From WTJO01 sp965660165 (lineage in GTDB: Bacteria; Pseudomonadota; Alphaproteobacteria; Puniceispirillales; Puniceispirillaceae), in the NCBI GenBank assembly GCA_965660165.1, contig CBFHYU010000008.1, positions 1 through 64,000 on the forward strand: a DNA stretch of 64,000 nt. The letters run 5' to 3'. The position numbers and the translations under genes were made by a program. Shown here in pieces: positions 8,298 to 16,302 of this stretch; position 1 is the first letter of the stretch; each line of letters begins with the position of its first letter. The notes under the pieces are model-generated. The model was given only the letters and a program-made list of their open reading frames with translations, searched no databases and had not been told where the DNA came from.

Positions 8298-8691
8298 CGC
8301 TAAACTTATTGGCGGGCAGAAATCTGTCATTGGGGCAGGCGCGCGCTTTTCAGGCTATATCAGCCCTGCCTCTAGCTTGGAGGTGCATGGGGTGGTCAAG
8401 GCTGATATTATTGCCGATACGCTGGAGATTGCACAAACAGGCCATATTACAGGTAATGCAGAGATAGGGCTATGTGTTGTGCATGGCGAATTTAAGGGCA
8501 GGGTTAATGCCAAAAGTATCTGGCTGATGAAAACAGCGCGCATCTCTGGCGAAATTGAATATAGCGCATTGCAGATGGACAGAGGCGCAGCGCTAAATTG
8601 TCATATCATGCATAATTGGGAAGGTGAGGCCTCTGACGATATGGTCGAATTACCGCTTCTGAATGTTGAAAATAGAGGTGGTGATGAGTGA
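8290..8691 (+). CDS. Bactofilin, second of three
   Basis: A 133-aa bactofilin-like beta-helix protein. It has the same repeat periodicity (SLEVHGVVKADIIADTLEI, GHITGNAEIG, GEFKGRVNAKSIWL, ARISGEIEYSAL). It differs from its neighbours in a longer acidic C-terminal tail after the repeats. The ATG lies inside the last codons of the first bactofilin and the stop lies inside the third, so translation of the three is probably coupled. Paralogues in one operon may co-polymerise or set filament ends. Confidence 0.85.
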   Translation: MSDAKLIGGQKSVIGAGARFSGYISPASSLEVHGVVKADIIADTLEIAQTGHITGNAEIGLCVVHGEFKGRVNAKSIWLMKTARISGEIEYSALQMDRGAALNCHIMHNWEGEASDDMVELPLLNVENRGGDE

Positions 8692-9022
8692 TTCAACCTT
8701 CATCGGCTCTGATCTGAAATTACGCGGCCTGCTAGATGCTCATTTCCAGCATGTAGTTATTGCAGGCCAGTTTGAGGGCGAGATAAAGGCGCATAAATTG
8801 CATATTTTGGCAGGTGCAAAATGTGAGGCTATCATCGAAGCCAAGCAAGCAATTATTGAGGGCGATTTTGCAGGCATTATCCATTGTGACGATCTGGTGA
8901 TCTCGGAAAGCGCCTCTGTGGGCGGCGAGCTTACCACAGATGCCCTTACAATTGATAGCGGGGCAGATGTATCTGGTAAGATCATCCGCAAAGCGCCAAA
9001 GCCCGCCCAAAAAGCGTACTGA
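8684..9022 (+). CDS. Bactofilin, third of three
   Basis: A 112-aa bactofilin-like protein starting at the ATG at 8684, which overlaps the previous stop by 8 bases and has an AGAGGTG site upstream. A longer in-frame start at 8663 is less likely because the sequence before 8684 is not bactofilin-like. Repeats are seen in LLDAHFQHVVIAGQFEGEIKA, EGDFAGIIHCDDL and VGGELTTDALTI. The short C-terminus ends in a basic KAPKPAQKAY. It converges with a minus-strand gene 26 bp downstream. Confidence 0.85.
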   Translation: MSDSTFIGSDLKLRGLLDAHFQHVVIAGQFEGEIKAHKLHILAGAKCEAIIEAKQAIIEGDFAGIIHCDDLVISESASVGGELTTDALTIDSGADVSGKIIRKAPKPAQKAY

Positions 9023-9048
9023 ACATATCTGTGATGATAGCTATCTGC

Positions 9049-9366
9049 CTAGCGTGATGGGGCGTCAATCTCACGCAAAATATCCTCGCAGATTTCTGCT
9101 GTCTGGATACAATCTTCGAAAAAGGCAAGCGCTTCGGCACGGCCATGTTTCTGGAACAGGCTAAATGCAGCATATCTGCCAGCCGCCATCGCGACTGCTT
9201 GCGGGATTGGCTGGTCATCTGCCAGCTTGCTCAGCATCTTATCAATTTCTATTGTCAGCGCTTCAATATTATGGACTTCTGGCGCTAGATCAGGTGGTAC
9301 CTCAAAATCAAAATTTTCAAGGTCTGTCTCGGCCTGATATTGTCTGATATTTACAAGCTTTCCCAT
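9049..9366 (-). CDS. Conserved-looking hypothetical protein, 105 aa
   Basis: A 105-aa soluble protein (MGKLVNIRQYQ...), acidic, with a probable helical C-terminal half (AVAMAAGRYAAFSLFQKHG) and a single C-terminal CEDILREI motif. The ATG at 9364-9366 has a CAGGAGCG site upstream and starts 4 bp after the stop of the lipoprotein gene, so the two are cotranscribed. A longer start at 9387 would overlap that gene needlessly. No family recognised. Confidence 0.6.
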   Translation of the reverse strand: MGKLVNIRQYQAETDLENFDFEVPPDLAPEVHNIEALTIEIDKMLSKLADDQPIPQAVAMAAGRYAAFSLFQKHGRAEALAFFEDCIQTAEICEDILREIDAPSR

Positions 9367-9370
9367 GATG

Positions 9371-9829
9371 TCACGCTCCTGTTTCATCTGGTTTTACAGG
9401 GCATTTCACAACACGCCCTTTCATAAAGCTTAGCTTTTTATCTTCTGCTATCTGAGCCGATTTATCCTGATAAAAATCAAGCGGAACAATCGCTGATGCA
9501 TCAAGCTTGACAGCTTCATTACGCATCAAAATCATCGCTTCATCTTCACTGCCATAATGATGCACTTCAACAATGCCCAAAGACCTGCAACCAGCCAAAT
9601 AGGCATCTGCATTATTGGTGAACATAATTTGTTCTGAGCCAGCCATTGGCATGGGCGCATTTTGCATGGCAATAGTCTGTTCATGCAAGGCTGCCTTATG
9701 CGTTATCTGAGCCCATTCTTCGGCGGTAACGACCATCAATGTGTCAGACCTGTCATCAATAAAAAACTGACAGGCTGATAATAGCGAGCTCAATAAAATA
9801 AGCACACATACTGTAATTCGTTGTTTCAT
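9371..9829 (-). CDS. Lipoprotein related to DUF4156/RcsF
   Basis: A 152-aa lipoprotein. A lipobox (LLSAC) ends the signal peptide at residue 20. The mature domain includes AGCRSLGIVEVHHYG and LMRNEAVKLDASAIVPLDF, a pattern shared by DUF4156 and the RcsF fold (a conserved Cys, then a LRNEAxxLxAN-type helix). The C-terminal Cys (VVKCPVKP) would pair with the internal one. It is probably outer-membrane-anchored. A stress-sensing role like RcsF is only a fold-level suggestion. It leads a two-gene unit. Confidence 0.7.
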   Translation of the reverse strand: MKQRITVCVLILLSSLLSACQFFIDDRSDTLMVVTAEEWAQITHKAALHEQTIAMQNAPMPMAGSEQIMFTNNADAYLAGCRSLGIVEVHHYGSEDEAMILMRNEAVKLDASAIVPLDFYQDKSAQIAEDKKLSFMKGRVVKCPVKPDETGA

Positions 9830-10172
9830 CTCACCCTCTATTATCTATGTGCCCAGAACCAGCTCTGTAATCCGAAACTGCCATATCAGTAATATCTAAA
9901 GTTATAATAATAGTGGCAGAAGTAATAATTCGATGACATAAAAAACGGCAATAATGCATAAATGTTTAATTCGTGTTTTGGTATCTTGGCGCTCTGTTTT
10001 GCATCAGGGTTTTGTGAATATATGGTTGCCTAAGGCGTTGGGGGAGTTCTGCAAAACTATAGATACTAGGCATATTGTCGTTTTAGATAGGTGTGTTTGC
10101 GCTGGCGTATGTATGATATAATGACAGCGTTACTATAGCTATGCGATGGCGCATTATCGGCAAGAGGGAAAG
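9830..10172. other. Intergenic region, no gene seen
   Basis: About 340 bp between divergent genes. I find no convincing small ORF, RNA or terminator, only the two opposing promoters that must lie here. Confidence 0.4.
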
Positions 10173-10532
10173 ATGTTCAGAAAACAGATTTGGGTTATTA
10201 TGCTGGTGATGTGCTGGTGCCAGAGTGCGCTGGCAGAGGGCCGGGTTTATGAGCATAACCCCGACAAAGCCCACTGTACCTTATGGGATAATCTGCGTCT
10301 GGTATGGCCTCAGACAATTATGGGCAGAGAGCCTGCAAAATGCAGACGCAAAGCTAGCCCGCCAACAAAGATTGCGGTGATTTGCAGGTTGCAGAACCAG
10401 TATATTGATGCAGATACCGGCTCACGAATGTGTGTCTACCGAAAGCAGGGGCGTGGTGATGAAGAAGAAGTGGTAAGCCTGTCTCCCTCATTAAGCTGTC
10501 AGCGCACCTATAGCTGTCAGGCAGATGATTAG
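10173..10532 (+). CDS. Small secreted cysteine-rich protein
   Basis: A 119-aa protein whose first 21 residues form a signal peptide ending SALA. The mature part has six cysteines (CTLW, KCRR, VICRL, MCVY, SLSCQ, YSCQ), so three disulfides are likely, and no obvious catalytic motif. The start at 10173 has a GAGGGAAAG site just upstream. An in-frame ATG at 10146 would add nine residues ahead of the signal. Function unknown. Confidence 0.6.
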   Translation: MFRKQIWVIMLVMCWCQSALAEGRVYEHNPDKAHCTLWDNLRLVWPQTIMGREPAKCRRKASPPTKIAVICRLQNQYIDADTGSRMCVYRKQGRGDEEEVVSLSPSLSCQRTYSCQADD

Positions 10533-10560
10533 ACTGTCCTCAGAGCAAAAATAACGCTGA

Positions 10561-10743
10561 TTATGTTGTGTCAGTTGGGTCTGGCAAGTCTGTTTCAACA
10601 CAATCGCTTTTTGTACCGCATAAGGGGCAATGCCATTGCCTGCGGGCGGGGGTATTATTGACCTCCATCGTGGGGGCAGTCCAGTAATGCGAGCAGATGG
10701 TGCAGGTTAGATGCCAAATAATTTCTTTGCTGGCGGTAATCAT
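10561..10743 (-). CDS. Small zinc-ribbon protein
   Basis: A 60-aa protein with a CxxC pair (CTIC, residues 14-17) and a second one (CPLC, about 39-42), the layout of a zinc ribbon, followed by an acidic tail. Its ATG overlaps the hisI stop by 4 bp, so it is translationally coupled to hisI. Target unknown. It could bind nucleic acid or a protein partner. Confidence 0.65.
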   Translation of the reverse strand: MITASKEIIWHLTCTICSHYWTAPTMEVNNTPARRQWHCPLCGTKSDCVETDLPDPTDTT

Positions 10744-11096
10744 GATATCTCAAGCGCAGTAAAAAAACAGCTTCTTCGGCCAGTATGACAGGCCGCACCA
10801 TGCTGGTCTATTTGCAACAGAATAGTATCACCATCACAATCAAGCTGAACAGATTTAACTTGTTGAATGTGGCCTGAACTGTCACCTTTGCGCCAAAAGC
10901 TTTGTCGTGATCTAGAAAAATAACATGCTCTGCCGGTTGCTAGCGTTTCTGCCAGTGTTTCGGCATTCATCCATGCCATCATCAGCACTTCGCCTGTATC
11001 ATGTTGCTGTGCAATCGCAGGCACTAGCCCATCTTTATTAAAGCTGATTTTGTTTTTGACCGTGTCTGGCAGCTCATATCGTGTCTGTTCTGTCAT
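10740..11096 (-). CDS. hisI: Phosphoribosyl-AMP cyclohydrolase HisI
   Basis: A 118-aa HisI that opens the adenine ring of phosphoribosyl-AMP in histidine biosynthesis. The Mg site DCDGD is at residues 86-90. The zinc ligands C87, C103 (AACHTG) and C110 (RSCFF) are all present, as are MMAWMN and SRSRQSFWRKG. It is a stand-alone cyclohydrolase without HisE, normal for alphaproteobacteria. The ATG at 11094-11096 gives family length. It sits alone, away from other his genes, between a 2OG oxygenase and a zinc-ribbon protein. Confidence 0.95.
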   Translation of the reverse strand: MTEQTRYELPDTVKNKISFNKDGLVPAIAQQHDTGEVLMMAWMNAETLAETLATGRACYFSRSRQSFWRKGDSSGHIQQVKSVQLDCDGDTILLQIDQHGAACHTGRRSCFFTALEIS

Positions 11097-11109
11097 GATT
11101 GTCTTTTTC

Positions 11110-11742
11110 TTACAGATGCTTTGCGGTTGACGATAGCACAACGTTAAAGGAAATAGATAGGCGCGGTTCATCCACCAGATTTGGATGCACCAAATGATAC
11201 AGAAAAGACGGCCACAAAAACAGCTCGCCAGCGCGAGGTGTGCGCCTAAATTCAGGGTCAAATTGCCCATCATTTCGGATGGCTGTCATATTGGCTGATC
11301 CGCGCGGATCAAAAAAGCTAATTGCCGCAGGGTTCAGATCAGACCGAAAGGTTTCCGCCTGAGACTGATCAGGTACATGCAGATAATATGTGCCAGATAG
11401 CCATGAATGAGGATGATTATGCAGATTGTGATAATCCCCTTTGAAATTTACATTTGGCCATCCTTGCAAGCTAAATTCGGGCACAGAATCCATGCCGCTT
11501 GCGCGCACATATTCGCCAACACCATGCTGGCAACATTGTGTCAGCCACCCAATCGCAGGATGGTCTGATGCAAAAATATTCTGCTCAAGATAATTTGTTG
11601 TCATCTGATCTTGCTCAGAATTATTTTGCATTACGATTGTGCTTAAAATACCATTTGCAGACTCATGGCCTGGCAAAATTACAGACATGAATAAGGTTGG
11701 CCATAAAGAAATAAAGTCGGCTTTGCCTTGTTCTTCTGTCAC
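11110..11742 (-). CDS. Putative 2OG-Fe(II) oxygenase (TIGR02466-like)
   Basis: A 210-aa protein matching the TIGR02466 / PF13759 oxygenase pattern. It has NLHNHPHSWLSGTYYLHVP, then FFDPRG, a second histidine in WPSFLYHLVHPN and a 2-oxoglutarate-binding arginine in RLSISFNVV. It would hydroxylate an unknown substrate using iron, oxygen and 2-oxoglutarate. The start is GTG at 11740-11742, with AAGGAG 9 bases upstream inside the end of tupA. It is therefore coupled to tupA, an unexpected neighbour. Confidence 0.8.
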   Translation of the reverse strand: MTEEQGKADFISLWPTLFMSVILPGHESANGILSTIVMQNNSEQDQMTTNYLEQNIFASDHPAIGWLTQCCQHGVGEYVRASGMDSVPEFSLQGWPNVNFKGDYHNLHNHPHSWLSGTYYLHVPDQSQAETFRSDLNPAAISFFDPRGSANMTAIRNDGQFDPEFRRTPRAGELFLWPSFLYHLVHPNLVDEPRLSISFNVVLSSTAKHL

Positions 11743-11748
11743 AATAAT

Positions 11749-12621
11749 TTACTCCTTAGGCGGCTTTTTTGTGGCATTCGCAAAGAATAATTGCTGTCCA
11801 TTTACGTTATAGCTGTTAATGGCCGCCTGTCCAGTCTCAGATAAAAGCCATCTTACAAATACCATTGCTTGTGCGGTTGCAGTTGATGGGCATGTATCAG
11901 GATTTACCATTGTCACGCCATATTGGTTAAACAACGCAGGGTCTCCTTGAAATAGAATCTTATGGGTCTGGCGATTGCCAAAGGCAAGCCAAGTTGCTCT
12001 GTCCGAAATGATATAACCGCCAAGCTGGACAGCCATATTCAAACTTGCGCCCATGCCCTGACCCGCTTCAAGATATTGCTGTCCCATCATCTGGGCAGGG
12101 TTGATATCTGCTGCTTTCCAAAACCGCAATTCTGCTTTATGCGTGCCGCTATCATCTCCGCGCGAGATAAAACGCGATGTTGTAGTGGCAATCTGCCTAA
12201 GGGCCTGTTTGATGTTAGTTGCGCGCGCTAGATCGGCAGGATCATTTTCAGGGCCGATGATCACGAAATCATTATACATCAGATCAAACCGCTTGACCCC
12301 ATAGCCTTGCGCCACAAATGCTTGTTCATCTGCTTTGGAATGCACCAGCAACACATCGCCATCACAATTCCGTGCATTCTTGATAGCTTGGCCCGTACCA
12401 ACGGCCACAACATACACTTGCTCGCCTGTCTGCTGCTGATAAATAGGCAGCAAATAATCATATAATCCTGAATTCTGGGTAGAGGTTGTAGACTGAACAA
12501 TAATCGCCTCAGAGCTAAAGGCTGGCGCTATCATTGTCCCCAACAGCAGGGGCAGAGCCATAAGGGATGCTAAAAATGGTGAGATATAGGTTGTAAGATT
12601 GCCTTTAGAAATCACAGGCAT
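11749..12621 (-). CDS. tupA: Tungstate-binding periplasmic protein TupA
   Basis: A 290-aa solute-binding protein. A signal peptide of about 37 residues ends before EAIIVQSTTSTQNSGLYDYL. The TTSTxxSGL motif, YVVAVGTGQAI, DVLLVHSKADEQ, MYNDFVIIGP and DDSGTHKAELRFW are characteristic of the TupA/WtpA-like tungstate binders. The transporter's permease and ATPase genes are not next to it but 23.5 kb away (tupB/tupC). It is divergent from the ModE-like regulator, with a palindrome in the shared spacer, and leads the unit with the 2OG oxygenase and hisI. Confidence 0.92.
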   Translation of the reverse strand: MPVISKGNLTTYISPFLASLMALPLLLGTMIAPAFSSEAIIVQSTTSTQNSGLYDYLLPIYQQQTGEQVYVVAVGTGQAIKNARNCDGDVLLVHSKADEQAFVAQGYGVKRFDLMYNDFVIIGPENDPADLARATNIKQALRQIATTTSRFISRGDDSGTHKAELRFWKAADINPAQMMGQQYLEAGQGMGASLNMAVQLGGYIISDRATWLAFGNRQTHKILFQGDPALFNQYGVTMVNPDTCPSTATAQAMVFVRWLLSETGQAAINSYNVNGQQLFFANATKKPPKE

Positions 12622-12739
12622 AAGATAAATCCTTCACATCTAAAAAACTAGCCAGCGGATGCTAGCATAACGCCCTATTTTCCGTTATGGTGACGTCTGC
12701 ATATTTGAGTCCATTTTCTCGATATGTAATCTTGATCAT

Positions 12740-12771
12740 ATTTGAGGTCAAATGAAATTTTGTGATCTCAA
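12740..12771. promoter_or_regulatory. Candidate operator between tupA and the ModE-like gene
   Basis: ATTTGA-GG-TCAAAT (12740-12753) is a perfect palindrome apart from its two-base centre. It overlaps a wider imperfect repeat TTGAGGTCA (12742-12750) / TGATCTCAA (12763-12771). A related half-site, ATATTTGAGTCC, lies near 12697. The site is 47-78 bp upstream of the ModE-like start, a good position for autoregulation and control of tupA. It does not match the E. coli ModE box. Confidence 0.45.
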
Positions 12772-12817
12772 TTAGATTTTTAAGGTGCAGAATAACAGAT
12801 AAATTTTTAGGCTGAAA

Positions 12818-13216
12818 ATGGGACAAGATGAACATATAGATGCAGTATCTGGCAATTCTGCTGGACAGAACCAGACACGCAGCCCCGGCATTAGGCTAAA
12901 ATTATTCATTGCCGAAGAAACAGTTGGTATTGGCAAAATTGAATTACTGCAAGCGGTTGACACAACAGGGTCAATTAGCGCTGCGGCAGAGGCTATGGGG
13001 ATGGATTACAGGCGCGCGTGGTTTTTGCTTAAATCCATGCAACAGGGTTTTAATGCGCCCCTCTTTATCACCAGAAGAGGCGGGACAGGCAGAGGCGGCG
13101 CTAGCCTTACAGCTCTGGGCAAAGAGGTGATAGAGCGATATTGGGATACAAAAGCAGTAATTGATAAACAAACAGAACCATTATTACAGTGGCTAGAAGC
13201 GCATCAGGCAGATTGA
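12818..13216 (+). CDS. ModE-like winged-helix regulator, DNA-binding domain only
   Basis: A 132-aa protein with a LysR-type winged helix like the N-terminal half of ModE. Visible motifs are GKIELLQAVDTTGSISAAAEAMGMDYRRAWFLLKSM, then FNAPLFITRRGGTGRGGASLTALG. The C-terminus stops after a short coiled-coil-like segment, so the molybdate-binding TOBE domains of full-length ModE are missing. Such short forms are known and may sense metal another way, or act without ligand. It is divergent from tupA and probably controls it. Confidence 0.82.
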   Translation: MGQDEHIDAVSGNSAGQNQTRSPGIRLKLFIAEETVGIGKIELLQAVDTTGSISAAAEAMGMDYRRAWFLLKSMQQGFNAPLFITRRGGTGRGGASLTALGKEVIERYWDTKAVIDKQTEPLLQWLEAHQAD

Positions 13217-13292
13217 AAAATTATAAAATTGCACTAAGCTTAACACTCAATGACATAATCTAACCTGACGCTGAACTAAGGTGTGATAACAG

Positions 13293-13598
13293 ATGACACA
13301 AAATGAGCAACCTAAATTCCCACTCTGGCACCAGCGAGCATCTGTAAATGCTGATGGGCGGATAGATGAAGATAGCTTTATCAAATTGGCAGATCAGTTT
13401 ATTTCACTTGCCAATAGCCGCAATAAAAAAGTGCTGGCAACTGAATTGCAATTTGTCATGCTATATGCAAGCGCTAGATATGCTGCGCATGTCGGCAAAA
13501 ATGTCATTGAAGTAGATGACCAAGAGAGCTTTATCGATCATATGACTGCCCAATATAAAGATATGTTAAGAGAACATCTGGCAGACCCGACGGTATGA
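13293..13598 (+). CDS. DUF3144 family protein
   Basis: A 101-aa small soluble protein. It has FIKLADQFISLANSR, FVMLYASARYAAHV and a C-terminal YKDMLREHLADP, the order seen in DUF3144. Function unknown. It is followed by a cytochrome c gene on the same strand 86 bp downstream. Confidence 0.7.
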   Translation: MTQNEQPKFPLWHQRASVNADGRIDEDSFIKLADQFISLANSRNKKVLATELQFVMLYASARYAAHVGKNVIEVDDQESFIDHMTAQYKDMLREHLADPTV

Positions 13599-13684
13599 TG
13601 TGGCTCTATCTTCTGGCTTTATCGTCTGAGTTGGTGTGATCCGCCCTATCCTGTCAAGAAAGCCAGCGTTAGCAAGATAACAAT

Positions 13685-14116
13685 ATGATGTATAGAAAGA
13701 ACCAAATTACTGCCATGAGCCGAATTATGTCTTCTACCATCATTGCGATGTTATGTGCTGTGGGGGTGTTGGTAAGCCCAGCCAGCATAAATAGGGTGAT
13801 GGCAGGCGATATTGACGCGGGCAAGCAGATAGCCCGTGAGCATTGTACCAGATGCCATGTTGTTGGCGAGATGAATAAATATGGCGGGATTGGCTCAACT
13901 CCCTCATTTGGCGCAATAAAAACAATGGCTGATTGGTCACAGCGCTTTGAGATATTTTTTACCCTTCCGCCGCACCCTGCGGTTGTGGCAATACAGGGGG
14001 TAACAGAACAAAGACCAGAAAGCCTGCCTGCCTTTGTAACTCAAATCACCTTGAGCGTTGACCAGCTAGAAGATTTGCTGGCTTTTATTGACCAGTTGCC
14101 AGCGGCACAATATTAA
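13685..14116 (+). CDS. Periplasmic class I cytochrome c
   Basis: A 143-aa protein with a signal peptide ending near RVMAG. A single heme c attachment motif CTRCH appears soon after the cleavage site, with GIGSTPSFGAI downstream. A methionine ligand is not obvious after the motif. It probably carries electrons in the periplasm. Its place just upstream of the formate dehydrogenase region suggests, but does not show, that it belongs to that chain. Two adjacent start ATGs (13685 and 13688) are possible. Confidence 0.78.
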   Translation: MMYRKNQITAMSRIMSSTIIAMLCAVGVLVSPASINRVMAGDIDAGKQIAREHCTRCHVVGEMNKYGGIGSTPSFGAIKTMADWSQRFEIFFTLPPHPAVVAIQGVTEQRPESLPAFVTQITLSVDQLEDLLAFIDQLPAAQY

Positions 14117-14152
14117 CTAATTTGAAGAATGATAAATCTGTTTTGAAAAGGG

Positions 14153-14410
14153 ATGAATATGTCTGAACAGCAACACCCAAAAAAAGATATGGCCGATATG
14201 ACTCAGGCTGAAATATCGATGCGGAAATTCCTCAAGGCATTGGGTGTGACAACCCATCAAAAATTGGAAGCAGCCATAGCTGATGCAGTAGCATCAGGCA
14301 CGCTGTCACCAGATAGCCCGATTGATATTACGGCCAATATCGAAATAGCAGAACTTGGCTTTAGCCATTCTGTATCAGCCCAGCTTATCACGCCGAAATC
14401 CAATAGCTAG
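14153..14410 (+). CDS. DUF6494 family small protein
   Basis: An 85-aa protein with SMRKFLKALGVTTHQKLEAAI and a C-terminal IDITANIEIAELGFSHSV, which fits DUF6494 from memory. A nearby second ATG at 14159 is an alternative start. AAAAGGG precedes both. Function unknown. It lies 8 bp before the Mrp ATPase gene and is probably cotranscribed with it. Confidence 0.68.
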   Translation: MNMSEQQHPKKDMADMTQAEISMRKFLKALGVTTHQKLEAAIADAVASGTLSPDSPIDITANIEIAELGFSHSVSAQLITPKSNS

Positions 14411-14418
14411 TCCGCACT

Positions 14419-15519
14419 ATGTCACGCCCACCTAGCCACGCGCACATCACAGAATGCCTGTCCAGCCTGCAAGACCCTAGCCAGAATAAGGATATTGTCT
14501 CGCTTGGGCTAGTCGCCTCTATTGATATCAAAGATAGTAATGTGAATATTATTTTGGAAGTGCCTATACATCGGGTGGCTGCGCTTGAGCCTCTGCGTGA
14601 TAAAGCAGAACAGATGGTGCGCGCACTTGAGGGGGTAACCAGTGCGGCGGTTATCCTCACAGCGCATGAATCGCGTGGCGCTCAGGCTGAAAATACTGCC
14701 GCTGAAGGGCTAGGAACCTCTGAAAAAGTCCTTGAATCAAAGGTGAAACGCTTTATTGCGGTAGGCTCAGGCAAGGGCGGGGTAGGAAAATCAACTACGG
14801 CAGTCAATCTGGCTATTGCGCTTAAGCTGGAAGGGCTAAGGGTTGGGTTGCTAGATGCAGATGTATATGGGCCATCACAGCCGCGAATGTTGGGGGTAAG
14901 TGGCAAGCCGCCTGCAATTGGCGGTGATATGGTAGCCCCGCTTGAAAATTACGGTATAAAGCTGATGAGCATGGGGCTGCTTGTGCCAGATGATACAGCG
15001 ATGATCTGGCGTGGACCTATGGTGCAATCGGCGCTAACTCAGATGCTAAACGCAGTGGCGTGGGGCGAGCTAGATGTGATTGTAATTGATTTGCCACCTG
15101 GCACTGGTGATATTCAAATTTCGCTTGCTCAGCAGGTAAATCTGGCAGGGGCAGTGATTGTCTCAACCCCTCAGGATATTGCCTTACTTGATGTGATTAA
15201 GGCTGTAACTATGTTTGAGAAAGCTGGCGTGCCGCTTTTGGGGATGGTTCAGAATATGGCTATCTGGCAATGTCCAGATTGTGGCCGCACAGATCATATA
15301 TTTGGTGAGGGCGGTGTTGCCAAAGAAGCGGCAAAAAGAGGGATTGAGTTGCTGGCAGAAATGCCGCTTTCCTTGTCTATTCGCAAAGGGGCTGATTCAG
15401 GCATGCCGATTGTAATTTCAGAACCTGATAGCCCGCAGGCCAAAACCTATCATGATATTGCAAAAAAGCTTATCTCAAAGGCAGGTCTGGATCAGGATAT
15501 GATGGCAGAGGGGGGATAA
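14419..15519 (+). CDS. Mrp/ApbC family iron-sulfur cluster carrier ATPase
   Basis: A 366-aa protein. An N-terminal DUF59-like (MIP18) domain (about 1-90) precedes a P-loop ATPase. The deviant Walker A SGKGGVGKSTTAVNLA is followed by DADVYGPSQPRM, DLPPGTGDIQ and a CPDCG motif (IWQCPDC), the conserved CxxC that binds a bridging cluster at the dimer interface. It would deliver Fe-S clusters to apo-proteins. That suits its neighbours, which include a formate dehydrogenase and a polyferredoxin. It ends directly before the lipoate-ligase-like gene. Confidence 0.93.
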   Translation: MSRPPSHAHITECLSSLQDPSQNKDIVSLGLVASIDIKDSNVNIILEVPIHRVAALEPLRDKAEQMVRALEGVTSAAVILTAHESRGAQAENTAAEGLGTSEKVLESKVKRFIAVGSGKGGVGKSTTAVNLAIALKLEGLRVGLLDADVYGPSQPRMLGVSGKPPAIGGDMVAPLENYGIKLMSMGLLVPDDTAMIWRGPMVQSALTQMLNAVAWGELDVIVIDLPPGTGDIQISLAQQVNLAGAVIVSTPQDIALLDVIKAVTMFEKAGVPLLGMVQNMAIWQCPDCGRTDHIFGEGGVAKEAAKRGIELLAEMPLSLSIRKGADSGMPIVISEPDSPQAKTYHDIAKKLISKAGLDQDMMAEGG

Positions 15520-16302
15520 ATGAATCTCTATTATGAAGATGTGCCTGCAACTGATGATGAAGCGCCACAATTACCGCCATTATTACAGTCAGAAGGCATG
15601 GAAGCAGGCACAGATATTATGGCAAAGGCAGTCAGCAGGGCAGCCGCAGGCAAGGTCGGGCTTGTATGCTATTCAAAGGCGGTGAATGTACTAGATATGG
15701 CCATTACGCTTGCGCCTGAAGTGCCGTTTATTCGTGCGCAGCAAATGCATTACACCATGATGAATGCCTTAGGAGATGCGGTGGGCGCGCTTGCCCCGCC
15801 AGAAGTGGGGGTTAGGTATCGCTTTCCTGGCGATATTTTGTTTAATCGTGGCCATGCAGGGGTGGTACGGCTAAGCGCGGCGCCAACTGAACATCTAGCA
15901 GAAGATATTCCAGATTGGTTGGTTGTATCTGCTCAGATAAGACTAGATTTTATAGATACTAATCATGATGCTGACTATCGTATGGCAAATACCTCGCTTG
16001 CAGAAGAAGGGGGCGGCTTTATTTCGCGTACCAGATTGCTTGAATCAAGCTGTCGGCATTTTCTGGTTTGGTTGCATCAATGGGAAGAAGAAGGCTTTAA
16101 GCCAGTGCATCAAAAATGGCTTAACCGTATCGAAGATGATAGCATGCTCAATGCCCTTGATGGCACACAATTTGGCTTTGTTGGTATTGATGATACAGGC
16201 GCAGGGCTGTTGTCAGACGGTGATGCGGTGAGCTCGGTATCGCTAGCAGAGGCAGCGCGCCTGTTTGGCAAGGCTGGTCTTGCAGAATTAGAGCAATCAT
16301 AA
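15520..16302 (+). CDS. Biotin/lipoate A/B ligase-like protein with DUF4444
   Basis: A 260-aa protein. The N-terminal part resembles the non-canonical BPL/LplA/LipB family of alphaproteobacteria (VPFIRAQQMHYTMMNALGDAVGALAPPEV, RYRFPGDILFNRG). The C-terminal about 70 residues fit DUF4444. The clear lysine and RGG motifs of true lipoate ligases are not obvious, so the substrate is uncertain. The ATG directly follows the mrp stop. The next gene overlaps its stop by one base, so this is a tight operon. Confidence 0.72.
   Translation: MNLYYEDVPATDDEAPQLPPLLQSEGMEAGTDIMAKAVSRAAAGKVGLVCYSKAVNVLDMAITLAPEVPFIRAQQMHYTMMNALGDAVGALAPPEVGVRYRFPGDILFNRGHAGVVRLSAAPTEHLAEDIPDWLVVSAQIRLDFIDTNHDADYRMANTSLAEEGGGFISRTRLLESSCRHFLVWLHQWEEEGFKPVHQKWLNRIEDDSMLNALDGTQFGFVGIDDTGAGLLSDGDAVSSVSLAEAARLFGKAGLAELEQS

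Noticed and set aside
12690..12780. Classical E. coli-type ModE box
   Set aside because: The known TATA-rich half-site with fixed spacing is absent. Only a different palindrome is seen.
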